From NCBI GenBank assembly GCA_019347575.1, contig JAHWKY010000021.1, positions 16,690-80,689 on the forward strand: a DNA stretch of 64,000 nt, written 5' to 3'. The notes under the pieces are model-generated. The model made no database searches and was not told where the DNA came from. It saw only the letters and a program-made list of their open reading frames with translations. The position numbers were made by a program, and so were the translations under genes. This stretch comes from Actinomycetota bacterium (GTDB lineage Bacteria > Actinomycetota > Nitriliruptoria > Nitriliruptorales > Nitriliruptoraceae). Below, one piece after another: positions 1 to 8,330 of the stretch. Positions within the stretch are counted from its first letter, which is position 1. Every line of letters starts with the position of its first letter.

Positions 1-1
1 C

Positions 2-1438
2 TACCAGAACTTCCCGGCGCCGACCGAGAACATCGACGAGGCGGCCCTGAAGGCCGACGTGGTGATCGGCGCCACCGGCGATTGAGGGTCCTGCACCTCT
101 TGGCTGATCCACGACCTGATCGAGATCGAACGTCGTGGAACGCCAGCTGCGGCGGTCGTCGCAGCCGAGTTCGAAGAAGACGCCAAGGCCAGCGCCATCG
201 CCTTCGGCATGCGGGACCTCCCCATCATCGTGGTGCCACGGTGCCTGACCAACCTCGGCCACGACACCGTCCGTACCTACGTGGACGACGCTCTGGACGA
301 GTTGATCTCTGCCCTGTCCCGTGACAGCGAAGCACGCGCCGCCGGCGTGCTGATCGAGCCCGACCCCGAGGAGGCGAACCTGACCTACAGCGGAGGTGAC
401 CTGCTGGAGGCAGCGCAGGCGTTCCAGGACGACTACCTCGACCGTGGATGGGGGGACGGGTTCCCGCTGATCCCGCCGACGGACGAGAAGGTCGAGGCGA
501 TGTTCGCGGCGACGCCGCTCGCGCGTGACCACGTCGTGGCCGCACTGCAACCTGGCCTGGGCGCGGCGACCGTGGAGAAGCTCGCGGTCAACGCGGTGAT
601 GGCCGGGTGCAGGCCCGAGCACCTGCCCGTGCTCATCGCCGCGGTCGAGGCGATGAGCGATCCGGTGTTCAACCTGCGCGACGTCGCGATGTCGACCGGC
701 CCTCACGCCCCGCTGATCGTCATCAACGGACCGATCGCCCGCGAGCTCGGCGTCAACTCCGGGCGGGGAGCACTCGGTCCCGGCCGCCAGTCGCGCGTGA
801 ACACGGTCATCGGTCGCGCGCTTCGCCTGATCCTGATGAACGTCGGCAAGTGCTACCTCGAGATCCTCGACCTCGACACGATCGGGTCACCGAAGAAGTA
901 CGGCATGTGCCTGGCCGAGAACGAGGCCGCCAGCCCGTGGGTTCCGCTGCACGTGGAGCGTGGGTTCGACGGGGACGACAACATCGTCACGGTCTTCAGC
1001 GTCGAGTCCGAGATCGAGGTCTACGACTTCTACAACTACCACGCCGAACCGCTGCTGCGCACCTTCGCGGGAACGGCCACCAGCTCGGGCGCCTGCTCGG
1101 TGCAGCTGTCGTTCCACAACCGCCCCGAGATGCACAACTTGATCCTGCTCGCCCCCGAGCACGCCGAGGTGTTCGCGAACGACGGCTGGGACAAGGAGCG
1201 CATCCGCCAGGAGCTGTTCACCACGGCCCGGCGGGAGTGGAGCTGGATCGGGGCGGCGCAGGATCCCCAGAGCGTGCGCAAGGAGTGGAAGTGGGTCGTC
1301 GACCAGCCGGACCAGCTCGTGCCCGTCACACGTGACCCACGCTTCTTCCACGTCTGCGTCGTGGGTGGTGCCGCGGGCAAGAGCCAGTACCTCACCGGCT
1401 TGGGTGCGCCGGCGAGCCGACCGATCCTCACCCCTTGA
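2..1438 (+). CDS. UGSC-family selenoprotein, 5' end cut by window, in-frame UGA
   Basis: The frame is open from the window edge through a TGA at 83-85 and on to a TGA at 1436-1438, giving 478 visible residues. Around the internal TGA it reads VIGATGD-U-GSCTSWLIHD, which is the U-G-S-C motif that names the UGSC family of (seleno)proteins, in which this site is Sec or Cys. Homology-like coding (LIEIERRGTPAAAVVA, then MRDLPIIVVPRCLTNL) continues without a break after the TGA. The first ATG after it, at 209, lies inside the domain and has no clear ribosome site, so a separate downstream gene is unlikely. The first ~105 residues form the UGSC domain; residues ~120-478 form a second domain (GWGDGFPLIPPT, LGVNSGRGALGPGRQSRVN). 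The family's reaction is not known to me; a redox role for the Sec is inference. No SelA, SelB or tRNA-Sec gene is in the window, so decoding cannot be shown here. A nonsense mutation is the alternative. Confidence 0.82.
83..85 (+). promoter_or_regulatory. UGA predicted to be decoded as selenocysteine
   Basis: TGA in frame with the coding sequence on both sides, giving U-G-S-C. A short GC-rich hairpin can be drawn just downstream (GGTC at 87-90 with GACC at 113-116, with an inner CACC/GGTG-type stem), in the place where bacterial SECIS elements lie, but I could not fold it and the loop does not obviously match the Gram-negative consensus. Confidence 0.7.
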
Positions 1439-1475
1439 TGCTCGACCCGACCATGACCCATCCAGGAGACGACCG

Positions 1476-1718
1476 ATGACCGAGGCTCAGGTCCGCACCG
1501 CCGTCGACGCCATCGCGATGTCCGTGCGTGCGGACGGTGGCGACCTGCAGCTGCTCGGCTACGACGACGAGCGCAAGGTCGCCCGCGTTGGCTACGACCT
1601 CGACAGCTCGTGCGACGTGTGCGTGCTCACGCCCGACCAACTCGGCCAGCTCTTGGGCACGGCGCTCGAGCGGCAAGCGCCCGAGGTCACCCTTGAACTC
1701 AGCCAGCTCGAGACGTGA
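1476..1718 (+). CDS. NifU C-terminal-like small protein
   Basis: An 80-residue protein. Start ATG 1476 follows AGGAGA at a good distance. It carries the pattern of the NifU/Nfu C-terminal domain: VRADGGDLQLL near residues 17-27 and a paired cysteine motif C46-x2-C49, which in this family binds or transfers an iron-sulfur cluster. The spacing around the cysteines (SSCDVCV) differs from the usual CxGCP form, so cluster function is inferred. It sits between the UGSC gene and an SDR whose GTG start overlaps its stop, so the three are probably co-transcribed. Confidence 0.65.
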   Translation: MTEAQVRTAVDAIAMSVRADGGDLQLLGYDDERKVARVGYDLDSSCDVCVLTPDQLGQLLGTALERQAPEVTLELSQLET

Positions 1719-2461
1719 CTCCGACCCCGCCACCGCGTGACCAGGTGGCCCTCGTCACGGGTGGCTCGCGGGGCATCGGTCGCGGCGCGGCGGAACGCTT
1801 GGCCGAGAACCACGCGACGGTCGTGATCTCGTACCGGCAGGACGAGGCGGCCGCCCGCGATGTCGTCCGATTGGTGCAGTGGCACGGCGCTGCCGGGGAC
1901 GCCATCACGGTCGACCTCGCCGAGCCCGCGGCAGGCGTGGCGTTGGTCGAAGCGGTGCTCGAGCGGCACGGTCGCATCGACTCGGTCGTCAACAACGCGG
2001 GCATCGCCGAGCGTCACTCCCTGACGGAGCTCTCCGAGGACGTCTGGCACCGGACGCTCGCGATCAACCTCTCGGCGCCCTTCGCCATCCTGCGCCGGGC
2101 GGCGCTCGCCATGATCGAGGGCGACGGCGGCTCCATAGTCAACGTCGGATCCCCGGCGTCGCTCAACGGTGGTGTCACCGGGGCGCACTACGCCGCATCC
2201 AAGGCCGGCCTGATCGGCATGACCGTCTCCAGCGCCAAGGAGTTGGCACCTCACGGTGTGCGGGTGAACCTCATCGAGCCCGCGTTCGTCGACACCGACC
2301 TCGTCCGCGGTTTCGTCGCCGACGATCCTGGCCTGACGCTCGTACCACCGCTCGGCCGCCGTGGCGATCCCGCAGAGGTCGGCGCACTCATCGCCTTCCT
2401 CTGCTCCCCCGCCGCGAGCTACGTCACGGGCGCCAGGATCGCCGTGACGGGCGGGGCGTGA
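1715..2461 (+). CDS. SDR-family NAD(P)-dependent oxidoreductase
   Basis: A 248-residue short-chain dehydrogenase/reductase. The Rossmann motif TGGSRGIG is at residues 15-22, NNAG at 93-96, the catalytic Ser near 146 and the Y159-x3-K163 pair (YAASK) follow the classical order, and the C-terminal P-G/VTGA region is intact. The GTG start overlaps the stop of the NifU-like gene (GTGA), so translation is coupled. It would oxidise or reduce a hydroxyl/keto group with NAD(P)(H); the FabG-like length fits many 3-oxoacyl or alcohol substrates and the sequence does not fix which. Confidence 0.88.
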   Translation: MTPTPPPRDQVALVTGGSRGIGRGAAERLAENHATVVISYRQDEAAARDVVRLVQWHGAAGDAITVDLAEPAAGVALVEAVLERHGRIDSVVNNAGIAERHSLTELSEDVWHRTLAINLSAPFAILRRAALAMIEGDGGSIVNVGSPASLNGGVTGAHYAASKAGLIGMTVSSAKELAPHGVRVNLIEPAFVDTDLVRGFVADDPGLTLVPPLGRRGDPAEVGALIAFLCSPAASYVTGARIAVTGGA

Positions 2462-2499
2462 CGTCGCCGCAAGAGTCCCCGCGCGCGCAACCGACGCCA

Positions 2500-2600
2500 T
2501 GACAGAAACACGCATCCACGCGCGTTGTCGTCATCGCCAACGCGACCAACGTCCCTCGGCCTGACGGAAACGCGCATCGACGCGCGTTCTCGTCATCGGC
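2500..2600. repeat. two imperfect direct copies of a palindromic ~39-bp repeat
   Basis: Copies at 2500-2538 and 2562-2600, 62 bp apart, agree at about 34 of 39 positions. Each contains a dyad; in the second copy it is AACGCGC-ATCGA-CGCGCGTT at 2569-2588. They lie in the 263-bp gap between the convergent SDR and acyl-CoA dehydrogenase genes. They may be bidirectional terminators or a dispersed palindromic element; no T-run follows. Confidence 0.7.
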
Positions 2601-2724
2601 GCACTTCCGCGGAAGCGTTTCGCACCATCTTCATCCGGCTGGCTCGGCGCAGGAACCACGGTTGCCGCGCGGGGCGAGTGCCGGCCCACGCCCCGCCCGC
2701 GACGACCGTCAAGCGGGTGACTGG

Positions 2725-3888
2725 TCACCCGCGTTGGCTGAAGGGGCGGCCGAGGAACTCCGACGCGATCCGCAGACGCTGGATGGTCGGCGTGCCGCCG
2801 CCGATGGCCCAACCGTGCGCGTCGCGATGCATCCGCTCGACCTCGTACTCGGGGTGGTAGCCGTACCCGCCGTGCAGCTGCATCGCGCTGTCCGAGACGC
2901 GCTTGGCCATCTCGTTGGCGAAGCACTTGGCGATGGAGGCCTCGAGTCGATCGGGAGCGCCCCGCCCGGCGCGTCCAGCGGCACGCCAGATGAGGAGCCG
3001 CGTCGCCTCGACCTGCAGGACCATGTCGGCGAGCTCGGTCTGGACGGTCTGGAACTCGATGAGCTCCTTGCCGAACTGCATCCGCTGCTGGACGTACGCG
3101 GCGGTGCGGTCGAGGCAGGCTTGACCGATGGCGAGGCTCATGGTGGCGTTGCCGAGCCGTTCGACCGAGAACGCCGTGAACAGGTCGCGGAAGCCGCCGG
3201 GTCCGACGACGAGGTTGTCGAGGGGGACGCGCGCCCCGTCGAAGTGCATGTCGGCGGAGGGGATCCCGTGGAAGCCGTGCAGGACCTCCTGGGGGCCGAA
3301 CGTCAGCCCGGGGGTGTCGCGGTCGACGACGAGCGCCCCGATCCCTCGTGACCCCGGCTCATCCGTCAGGCGTACGTACACCAGGTACTGCTCGGCGTGC
3401 CCAGCACCTGAACACCAGCGCTTCGTCCCGTCGACGATCCAGCTGTCGCCGTCGCGTCGCGCCTGGGTCTGCAGGTCGGTGGCCGCGGACCCGGCGTCGG
3501 GTTCGGAGATGGACACCGCCATCGTCACCTCGCCGGCAGCGATGGGCGGCAGCAGGCGCGCCTTCTGCTCGTCGGTGCCGAACAGGTCGATGACGCGCGC
3601 CGGTCCGGTGTTGGACTCGAAGACCGTGAACGCCGCGATCTGGTTGCGCTTGGCCAGCTCCTCGATCACGAGCAGCGCGTCGAGAAGGCCCTGCCCGCTA
3701 CCGCCGTGCTCCTCGGGCAGGCAGATGCCGAGGAACCCCAGTTCCGCGAGCCGGCCTCGCTCAGCGTCCGGCAGCGGAGTCGCAGCAGCGTCCCACTCGA
3801 TCGCGAGGGGGGCATAGACGTCGACAGCGACCTTGGCTGCGGTGGCGCGGAACGCCTCCTGGGTCTCGGTGAGGGCGAACTGGATCAC
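2725..3888 (-). CDS. acyl-CoA dehydrogenase
   Basis: A 387-residue FAD-dependent acyl-CoA dehydrogenase. The GTG start at 3888 follows GGAGG and matches the family N-terminus (IQFALTETQEAFRATAAK). Visible signatures: SISEPDAGS near 127-134 (FAD/acyl binding), RMQFGKELIEFQTVQ, and LHGGYGYHPEYEVER near the C-terminus. The usual C-terminal EGT catalytic Glu is replaced by Gly (IGGGTPTIQR), but a Glu is present at E243 in VERLGNA, where isovaleryl/long-chain types carry theirs, so the enzyme is probably active. It is the last gene of an eight-gene coupled operon, overlapping the DUF35 gene region, and would desaturate the acyl-CoA produced by that pathway. Confidence 0.92.
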   Translation of the reverse strand: MIQFALTETQEAFRATAAKVAVDVYAPLAIEWDAAATPLPDAERGRLAELGFLGICLPEEHGGSGQGLLDALLVIEELAKRNQIAAFTVFESNTGPARVIDLFGTDEQKARLLPPIAAGEVTMAVSISEPDAGSAATDLQTQARRDGDSWIVDGTKRWCSGAGHAEQYLVYVRLTDEPGSRGIGALVVDRDTPGLTFGPQEVLHGFHGIPSADMHFDGARVPLDNLVVGPGGFRDLFTAFSVERLGNATMSLAIGQACLDRTAAYVQQRMQFGKELIEFQTVQTELADMVLQVEATRLLIWRAAGRAGRGAPDRLEASIAKCFANEMAKRVSDSAMQLHGGYGYHPEYEVERMHRDAHGWAIGGGTPTIQRLRIASEFLGRPFSQRG

Positions 3889-3889
3889 G

Positions 3890-4285
3890 TCATCCTCCGG
3901 TCGCTGGCTCGAACCAGAACGGCACGCCACCGTTTCCCTCTTCGGCGAGTCGGAGCGTGACCGGCAGCGGGACGACGTCCTCCTCCGATAGCCCCCGTAC
4001 GTGCCCGAACACCTGCACCCCGCCGAGCTCGACCAGTCCCACGTCGTACGGAGGCGGCAGCCCCTCGACCGGCACCCACACGCGTGCCCACGTCTTGAGC
4101 GTTCCCGCCGGTGGGAGGTCGTACGCGTCGATCTCGTCGCTCCCGCACCGGGGACACACGGCACGACGCGGCCAGGTCGCCATGCCACAGCCAGCGCACC
4201 GACCACCCACTAACACGCCGGCCTCGGGGTCGATCCGGGGCCGCGCCCCGAAGTCGTCCGCGTGGAGTGCCCGTTCGAGGCTCAC
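3890..4285 (-). CDS. DUF35 zinc-ribbon/OB-fold protein, thiolase partner
   Basis: A 131-residue protein with four cysteines spaced as a rubredoxin-like zinc ribbon (C30, C33, C44, C47) followed by an OB-fold (TLKTWARVWVPVEGLPPPYD, QVFGHVRGL). This is the Zn_ribbon_ACP/OB_aCoA_assoc (DUF35) family, which forms complexes with SCP-x-like thiolases and delivers or orients acyl-CoA. The GTG start at 4285 overlaps the thiolase stop (GTGA), in keeping with a stoichiometric partner. Confidence 0.88.
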   Translation of the reverse strand: MSLERALHADDFGARPRIDPEAGVLVGGRCAGCGMATWPRRAVCPRCGSDEIDAYDLPPAGTLKTWARVWVPVEGLPPPYDVGLVELGGVQVFGHVRGLSEEDVVPLPVTLRLAEEGNGGVPFWFEPATGG

Positions 4286-5457
4286 GCGTCGAGCCGCTCG
4301 AACACGTGCACGTTGCAGGCGGCGGAGTCGCCCTCGACCCAGCCCCCGCTGTTCTGGGCGAGCCCCACCCGCGCGTCGGCAACCTGGCGAGGGCCTGCCT
4401 CGCCTCGCAGCTGCCACACGATCTCGGCGACCTGTGCGAGTCCGGTCGCCCCGACGGGGTGACCGCGGGATGACAGCCCGCCACTGGGGTTGACGACGTG
4501 GCGTCCGCCGAGCTTGGTCACGCCCGTCCGCAGGAGCTTGGCCGCCTCGCCGTAGCCGCACAGGCCGAGGTGCTCGTAGTAGAACAGCTCGCCGGGAGCC
4601 ATCGCGTCGTGGACCTCGAGCACGTCGAGGTCGTCGGGACCGAACCCGCTCTCCTCGTACGCGGCGGTGGCGCACTCGACCGCGGAGACGACCACATCAC
4701 CGTCCGGCGAGGCGGTCCGGCCGGAACGGAGCTGACTTGCCCGGACCGCGACCCGTGGCCGCCCGTCGGGATCGGCGGCACCGGAGCGTTGGACGACCAC
4801 GACGGCGGCGCCATCACAGACCGAGCTGCACATCAGCAGCGTCAGCGGTTCCGCGATGGGACGGCTCGCCAGTACCTCCTCGGGCGTGACCGTGGCCTGG
4901 TGCTGCGCGTAGGGGTTCAGCGCGCCCATCGCGTGGGACTTCACCGCGATGTCGGCGAGGTCGTCGATGGTGATGCTGCCATCGTCGAGACGGGCGCGGA
5001 GGCGCATCGCGTAGATGGCGGTGAACTGCAGCCCGAGTCCGGCGACGACGTCGAGGTCGGCGGCCGAGCGGAGCGCGTCGAGGGTCCGCGTGGTGTCGCC
5101 CACGAACATCTTCTCGACCCCGAGCGCGAGGACGGTGTCGGCGGCTCCGGCGCGGACCGCGAGGACGGCCTCGCGCAGCGCCGTCGAGCCGCCCGCGCAC
5201 GCGTTCTCGACGTTGACGATCGGGACGCCCTCGATGCCGATGTCGCGCACGATGGTCTGCCCGCGGATCTGCTCCTGACCCGTCAGCACGCCGCCCAGCG
5301 CGTTGGCGACGTACACGCCGTCGATGTCCTTGACGCCGAGGCCGGCGTCGTTGATCGCCTCGATCGCGGCGACGCGACCGAGGTCCTTCAGCCCCTTCTC
5401 GGGGAAGCGCCCGAACGGGTGCATCCCCACGCCGCGGATCTCGATCCCGTCAAGCAT
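4282..5457 (-). CDS. thiolase-like (SCP-x type) protein
   Basis: A 391-residue thiolase-fold protein. The ATG at 5457 gives the family N-terminus ([16 protein letters not shown]). Nucleophile region [12 protein letters not shown] places Cys at C87; the HDAMAPGE motif has His at H283; [11 protein letters not shown] has H333. The second cysteine motif CxG of degradative thiolases is not seen at the C-terminus ([12 protein letters not shown]), as in many SCP-x/DUF35-associated members. It overlaps the upstream B12 subunit gene by 8 nt and the downstream DUF35 gene by 4 nt. Likely cleaves or condenses a branched 3-oxoacyl-CoA; retro-aldol activity, known for some DUF35-paired thiolases of steroid pathways, is an alternative. 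Confidence 0.87.
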   Translation of the reverse strand: MLDGIEIRGVGMHPFGRFPEKGLKDLGRVAAIEAINDAGLGVKDIDGVYVANALGGVLTGQEQIRGQTIVRDIGIEGVPIVNVENACAGGSTALREAVLAVRAGAADTVLALGVEKMFVGDTTRTLDALRSAADLDVVAGLGLQFTAIYAMRLRARLDDGSITIDDLADIAVKSHAMGALNPYAQHQATVTPEEVLASRPIAEPLTLLMCSSVCDGAAVVVVQRSGAADPDGRPRVAVRASQLRSGRTASPDGDVVVSAVECATAAYEESGFGPDDLDVLEVHDAMAPGELFYYEHLGLCGYGEAAKLLRTGVTKLGGRHVVNPSGGLSSRGHPVGATGLAQVAEIVWQLRGEAGPRQVADARVGLAQNSGGWVEGDSAACNVHVFERLDA

Positions 5458-5887
5458 CAGCCCCTCCCACGATCTCCTGGACGGCCGCGACGATGTCATC
5501 GAGGTTCGAGCCGGGACCGAAGATCGCACGCACACCGAGCCGTCTGAGCTCCTCCGTGTCGTCCTCGGGGATGATCCCGCCGACCACGACGGGGATGTCC
5601 TCGATGCCCATCTCGGCCATCGCGTCGGCCAGCCGGCGGCAGATCGACAGGTGGGCGCCGGACAGGATCGAGAGGCAGATGGCGTCGAGATCCTCCTGGA
5701 GCGCAGCCGCGGCGATCGACTCGGGCGTCTGGCGGATCCCCGTGTAGATCACCTCCATACCGGCGTCACGTAGCCCGCGCGCCACGACCTTGGCACCACG
5801 CTCGTGACCGTCGAGGCCCGGCTTGGCCATCAGCACGCGCGGCGGCCCGACCCGCCCCGACACCGGCCCGGCTCCCGCTGTGCTCAC
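5450..5887 (-). CDS. cobalamin-binding small subunit of acyl-CoA mutase
   Basis: A 145-residue B12-binding domain of the methylmalonyl-CoA mutase C-terminal type. The base-off motif D26-x-H28-x2-G31 (GLDGHERG) supplies the cobalt-ligating His; SILSGAH and [11 protein letters not shown] carry the other two B12 signatures. GTG at 5887 is preferred because GGAGGTGG lies about 9 nt upstream; an in-frame GTG at 5911 would add eight residues. A separate small subunit next to the catalytic subunit is the arrangement of isobutyryl-CoA and 2-hydroxyisobutyryl-CoA mutases. Confidence 0.92.
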   Translation of the reverse strand: MSTAGAGPVSGRVGPPRVLMAKPGLDGHERGAKVVARGLRDAGMEVIYTGIRQTPESIAAAALQEDLDAICLSILSGAHLSICRRLADAMAEMGIEDIPVVVGGIIPEDDTEELRRLGVRAIFGPGSNLDDIVAAVQEIVGGADA

Positions 5888-5913
5888 GTCCGTTCCACCT
5901 CCGCCCTTCACGG

Positions 5914-7518
5914 TCAGACCTGCGCCCACTGCTGCTCGAACTCGCCGAAGACCTCGCGCCACGCGTGGCAGATCTCGCCGATGGTCGCGCCCGCCGCGAC
6001 GGCCGCGAGGACCGAGGGAACGACGTTGTCCGTACTCGCGCACGCGTCGCGAACGCCAGCGAGGGCCGAACGCAACTCGGCCTCGTTGCGCCCCTCGCGG
6101 TGGGCGCGCAGGTGGCTGAGCTGCTCCGCTTCCCACGCCGGATCCACGGCGAAGCGCGGGTGGCTCACCGTCTCCTCTTGCACGTATGCGTTCACGCCGA
6201 CGACGATCCGCTCGCCGGTATCCAGAGCGCGCTGGTCCTCGTAGGCCCGCCGCGCCAGGCGCTCCTGGAAGTACCCCGCTTCGACGGCCGCCAGCGCGCC
6301 ACCGAGTTCACCGATGCGTTCCAGCTCGTCCTGGATCACCTGATGGATGCGCTTGGTCAGGGCTTCCACGTAGTAGGACCCCCCGAGCGGATCGGTCGTC
6401 TTCGCGATGCCCGTCTCGTGCGCGATGATCTGGTTGATCCGGAGCGAGACCACCGCGGCCTCCTCCCGCGGGATCGCTAACGCCTCGTCGTAGGAGGCGG
6501 TCCTGGTCGCCTCGCAACCGCCGAGCACCTGCGCGAGTGCCTGAAGGGTGATGCGGGCGATGTTGTTCAGTGGCTGCTGGGCGGTGAGCGGCAGACCCGA
6601 CGTCGCCGCGTGCAGTCGGAACGGCAGACGCTCGTCGGGGACGCCGAACCGCTCACGCCCGATCTCGGACCAGGCACGGCGCACAGCGCGGTACTTGGCG
6701 ACCTCCTCGAAGAAGTCCATGTCGGTGCAGAAGTGGATCTCGAGGGTCGGGTTGAAGTCGGCGAGCTTCACCCCCTTCGCCTCGAGCTGCTCCATGTACG
6801 CGGTCGCGTTGGCGAGCGTGAACGCGGCCTCCTCAGCGGGGCTCGCACCCGCCTGCTTCATGTGCGACCCCGACACCGACACCGGCAACCACGTCGGCGT
6901 GTGCTCGTGGGAGTACGCCATCACGTCGGTGGCCAGGCGCACCGCCGCCTGAACCGGCAGGAACTGGGTCCCCCGCGCGATGTACTCCTTGATGGGGTCG
7001 TTCTGGATCTGGAGCCGGAACGTGGCGGGGTCGACGTCGTGGGTGTGGCAGTAGTGCAGCACCCACGCGTACATGATCGGCCCGATCGCGTTCGCCGTGG
7101 AGAAGACATGGCCGGCCTGCCCCAGGTCCACGCCGGAGAACAGCCGCTCGATGTCGCTGAACGAGTCCAGGGCGACACCAGCCAGCCCGACCTCATCCTG
7201 AGCGAGCGGGTGATCGGAGTCGAGGCCGATCTGGGTCGGCAGGTCGAGCGCGACGGAGACCCCCCCGGTGGCGCCGTTCTCGAGCAGAAATCGGTAGCGC
7301 TCGTTCGCGTTCTCCGCCGACCCGAAGCCGGCGTACATCTCCCAGTCCCAGAAGCCGGTCCGGTAACCCTCCTCGCGGAACCCCCGCGTGAAGGGGTAGG
7401 TCCCGGGAGGCGGGAAGCCGCGGTCCTCGTCGACACCCAGCTCATCGAGGGTGGTCGAGTCGTGGTAGGCGGCGATCGGCAGATCGCTCGTCGTCGTTAT
7501 CGTCGTGTCGTCCGTCAT
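5914..7518 (-). CDS. methylmalonyl-CoA mutase-family catalytic subunit, divergent
   Basis: A 534-residue TIM-barrel catalytic subunit of the B12-dependent acyl-CoA mutase family; the ATG at 7518 overlaps the IclR stop (ATGA). Conserved stretches include [35 protein letters not shown] and [15 protein letters not shown]. An Arg sits at the position (EYIARGT) that in methylmalonyl-CoA mutase binds the substrate carboxylate. The loop before AGFG is unusual: it reads [16 protein letters not shown] where the family normally has an RPWTxRQYAGF segment. The substrate therefore cannot be assigned; with thiolase, dehydrogenase and MmgE/PrpD neighbours it likely rearranges the carbon skeleton of a CoA ester during degradation. 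Confidence 0.9.
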   Translation of the reverse strand: MTDDTTITTTSDLPIAAYHDSTTLDELGVDEDRGFPPPGTYPFTRGFREEGYRTGFWDWEMYAGFGSAENANERYRFLLENGATGGVSVALDLPTQIGLDSDHPLAQDEVGLAGVALDSFSDIERLFSGVDLGQAGHVFSTANAIGPIMYAWVLHYCHTHDVDPATFRLQIQNDPIKEYIARGTQFLPVQAAVRLATDVMAYSHEHTPTWLPVSVSGSHMKQAGASPAEEAAFTLANATAYMEQLEAKGVKLADFNPTLEIHFCTDMDFFEEVAKYRAVRRAWSEIGRERFGVPDERLPFRLHAATSGLPLTAQQPLNNIARITLQALAQVLGGCEATRTASYDEALAIPREEAAVVSLRINQIIAHETGIAKTTDPLGGSYYVEALTKRIHQVIQDELERIGELGGALAAVEAGYFQERLARRAYEDQRALDTGERIVVGVNAYVQEETVSHPRFAVDPAWEAEQLSHLRAHREGRNEAELRSALAGVRDACASTDNVVPSVLAAVAAGATIGEICHAWREVFGEFEQQWAQV

Positions 7519-8330
7519 GAGGACACCTCCTGGGCGGGTACCGCTTGTTCCAGGGTCCCGAGTCGGGTCCGGATCTGTTCCGCGACCCGTTGGAGTTCCT
7601 TGCGTGCGTGGTCCATCGCGCGGTCGGACAGCCGCGCCTCGGGTGCGAGCACGCTCAACGCCGCGACCAGGATGTCGCCGGGACCGAAGATCGGGACGCT
7701 GACCGCCTTCGCGCCGGGAACGCGTTCGCCCTGACTCTCCGCCCAACCGCGCTCTCGGACGACGTCGAGCCGGCTTCGGAGGTCCGCCTCCTCGCTGACG
7801 GTCCGCTCGGTGATCGGGTCGAGGCTCATCGAGGCCAAGAGCCGGTCGAGGCTCGCGTGCGACATGAAGGCCAGGAGGACGTGACCGGCGGCGCCGACGT
7901 GCACGGGGGCCACCGCCCCGATCCCCGCCGTGTACCGGACGGTGTGGGGACTGGGCAGCTCCTCGAGGCACACGCGCTGAGCACCGACGCGCATGTGGAT
8001 GGTCACGGTCTCGCCGGTGGCGTCGCGTAGCGCCTCGAGCAGCGGACGGGCGACGAGGGTGACGCCGCCGAGCCCGTTGCCGACGGCCTCGACGAACCGA
8101 AGACAACCGGGTCCGAGCACGTAGCGACCCTCGACCGGCTCCTGGATGACGAGGTGCCGGTAGGCGAGGCTGGCGAGGAGACGGTGGGTCGTGGCCTTCG
8201 TGAGTCCGGTCTCGGCCGCGATCTCCCCCAGGCTGCGGGGCCCCTCCGTGAGCGCGAAGAGGAGGTCGATCGCCCGCCCGACGGCTCGAACGGGGATGTT
8301 CTGGCGGTCGTCCGCGGACCGTCCTGTCAC
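7515..8330 (-). CDS. IclR-family transcriptional regulator
   Basis: A 271-residue IclR protein: an N-terminal winged helix (residues ~12-70, AVGRAIDLLFALTEGPRSLG then LTKATTHRLLASL) followed by a GAF-like ligand domain with HVGAAGHVLLAF and AVSVPIFGP. It is embedded between the MmgE/PrpD and mutase genes with 4-nt overlaps at both ends, so it is made with the pathway it probably controls. A candidate IclR-like site (GGAA-N6-TTCC type) lies at 12832-12847. Confidence 0.92.
   Translation of the reverse strand: MTGRSADDRQNIPVRAVGRAIDLLFALTEGPRSLGEIAAETGLTKATTHRLLASLAYRHLVIQEPVEGRYVLGPGCLRFVEAVGNGLGGVTLVARPLLEALRDATGETVTIHMRVGAQRVCLEELPSPHTVRYTAGIGAVAPVHVGAAGHVLLAFMSHASLDRLLASMSLDPITERTVSEEADLRSRLDVVRERGWAESQGERVPGAKAVSVPIFGPGDILVAALSVLAPEARLSDRAMDHARKELQRVAEQIRTRLGTLEQAVPAQEVSS

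Noticed and set aside
83..208. TGA 83-85 as a true stop with a new gene starting at ATG 209
   Set aside because: Coding continues without a gap from 86 to 209 in the same frame, the motif at the junction is U-G-S-C, and the ATG at 209 has no convincing ribosome site and lies inside the domain.
2725..3888. Acyl-CoA dehydrogenases lacking the C-terminal EGT glutamate taken as inactive
   Set aside because: All four copies keep a Glu in the ERL/ERI motif used as the base by isovaleryl/long-chain types, so there is no reason to call them dead.
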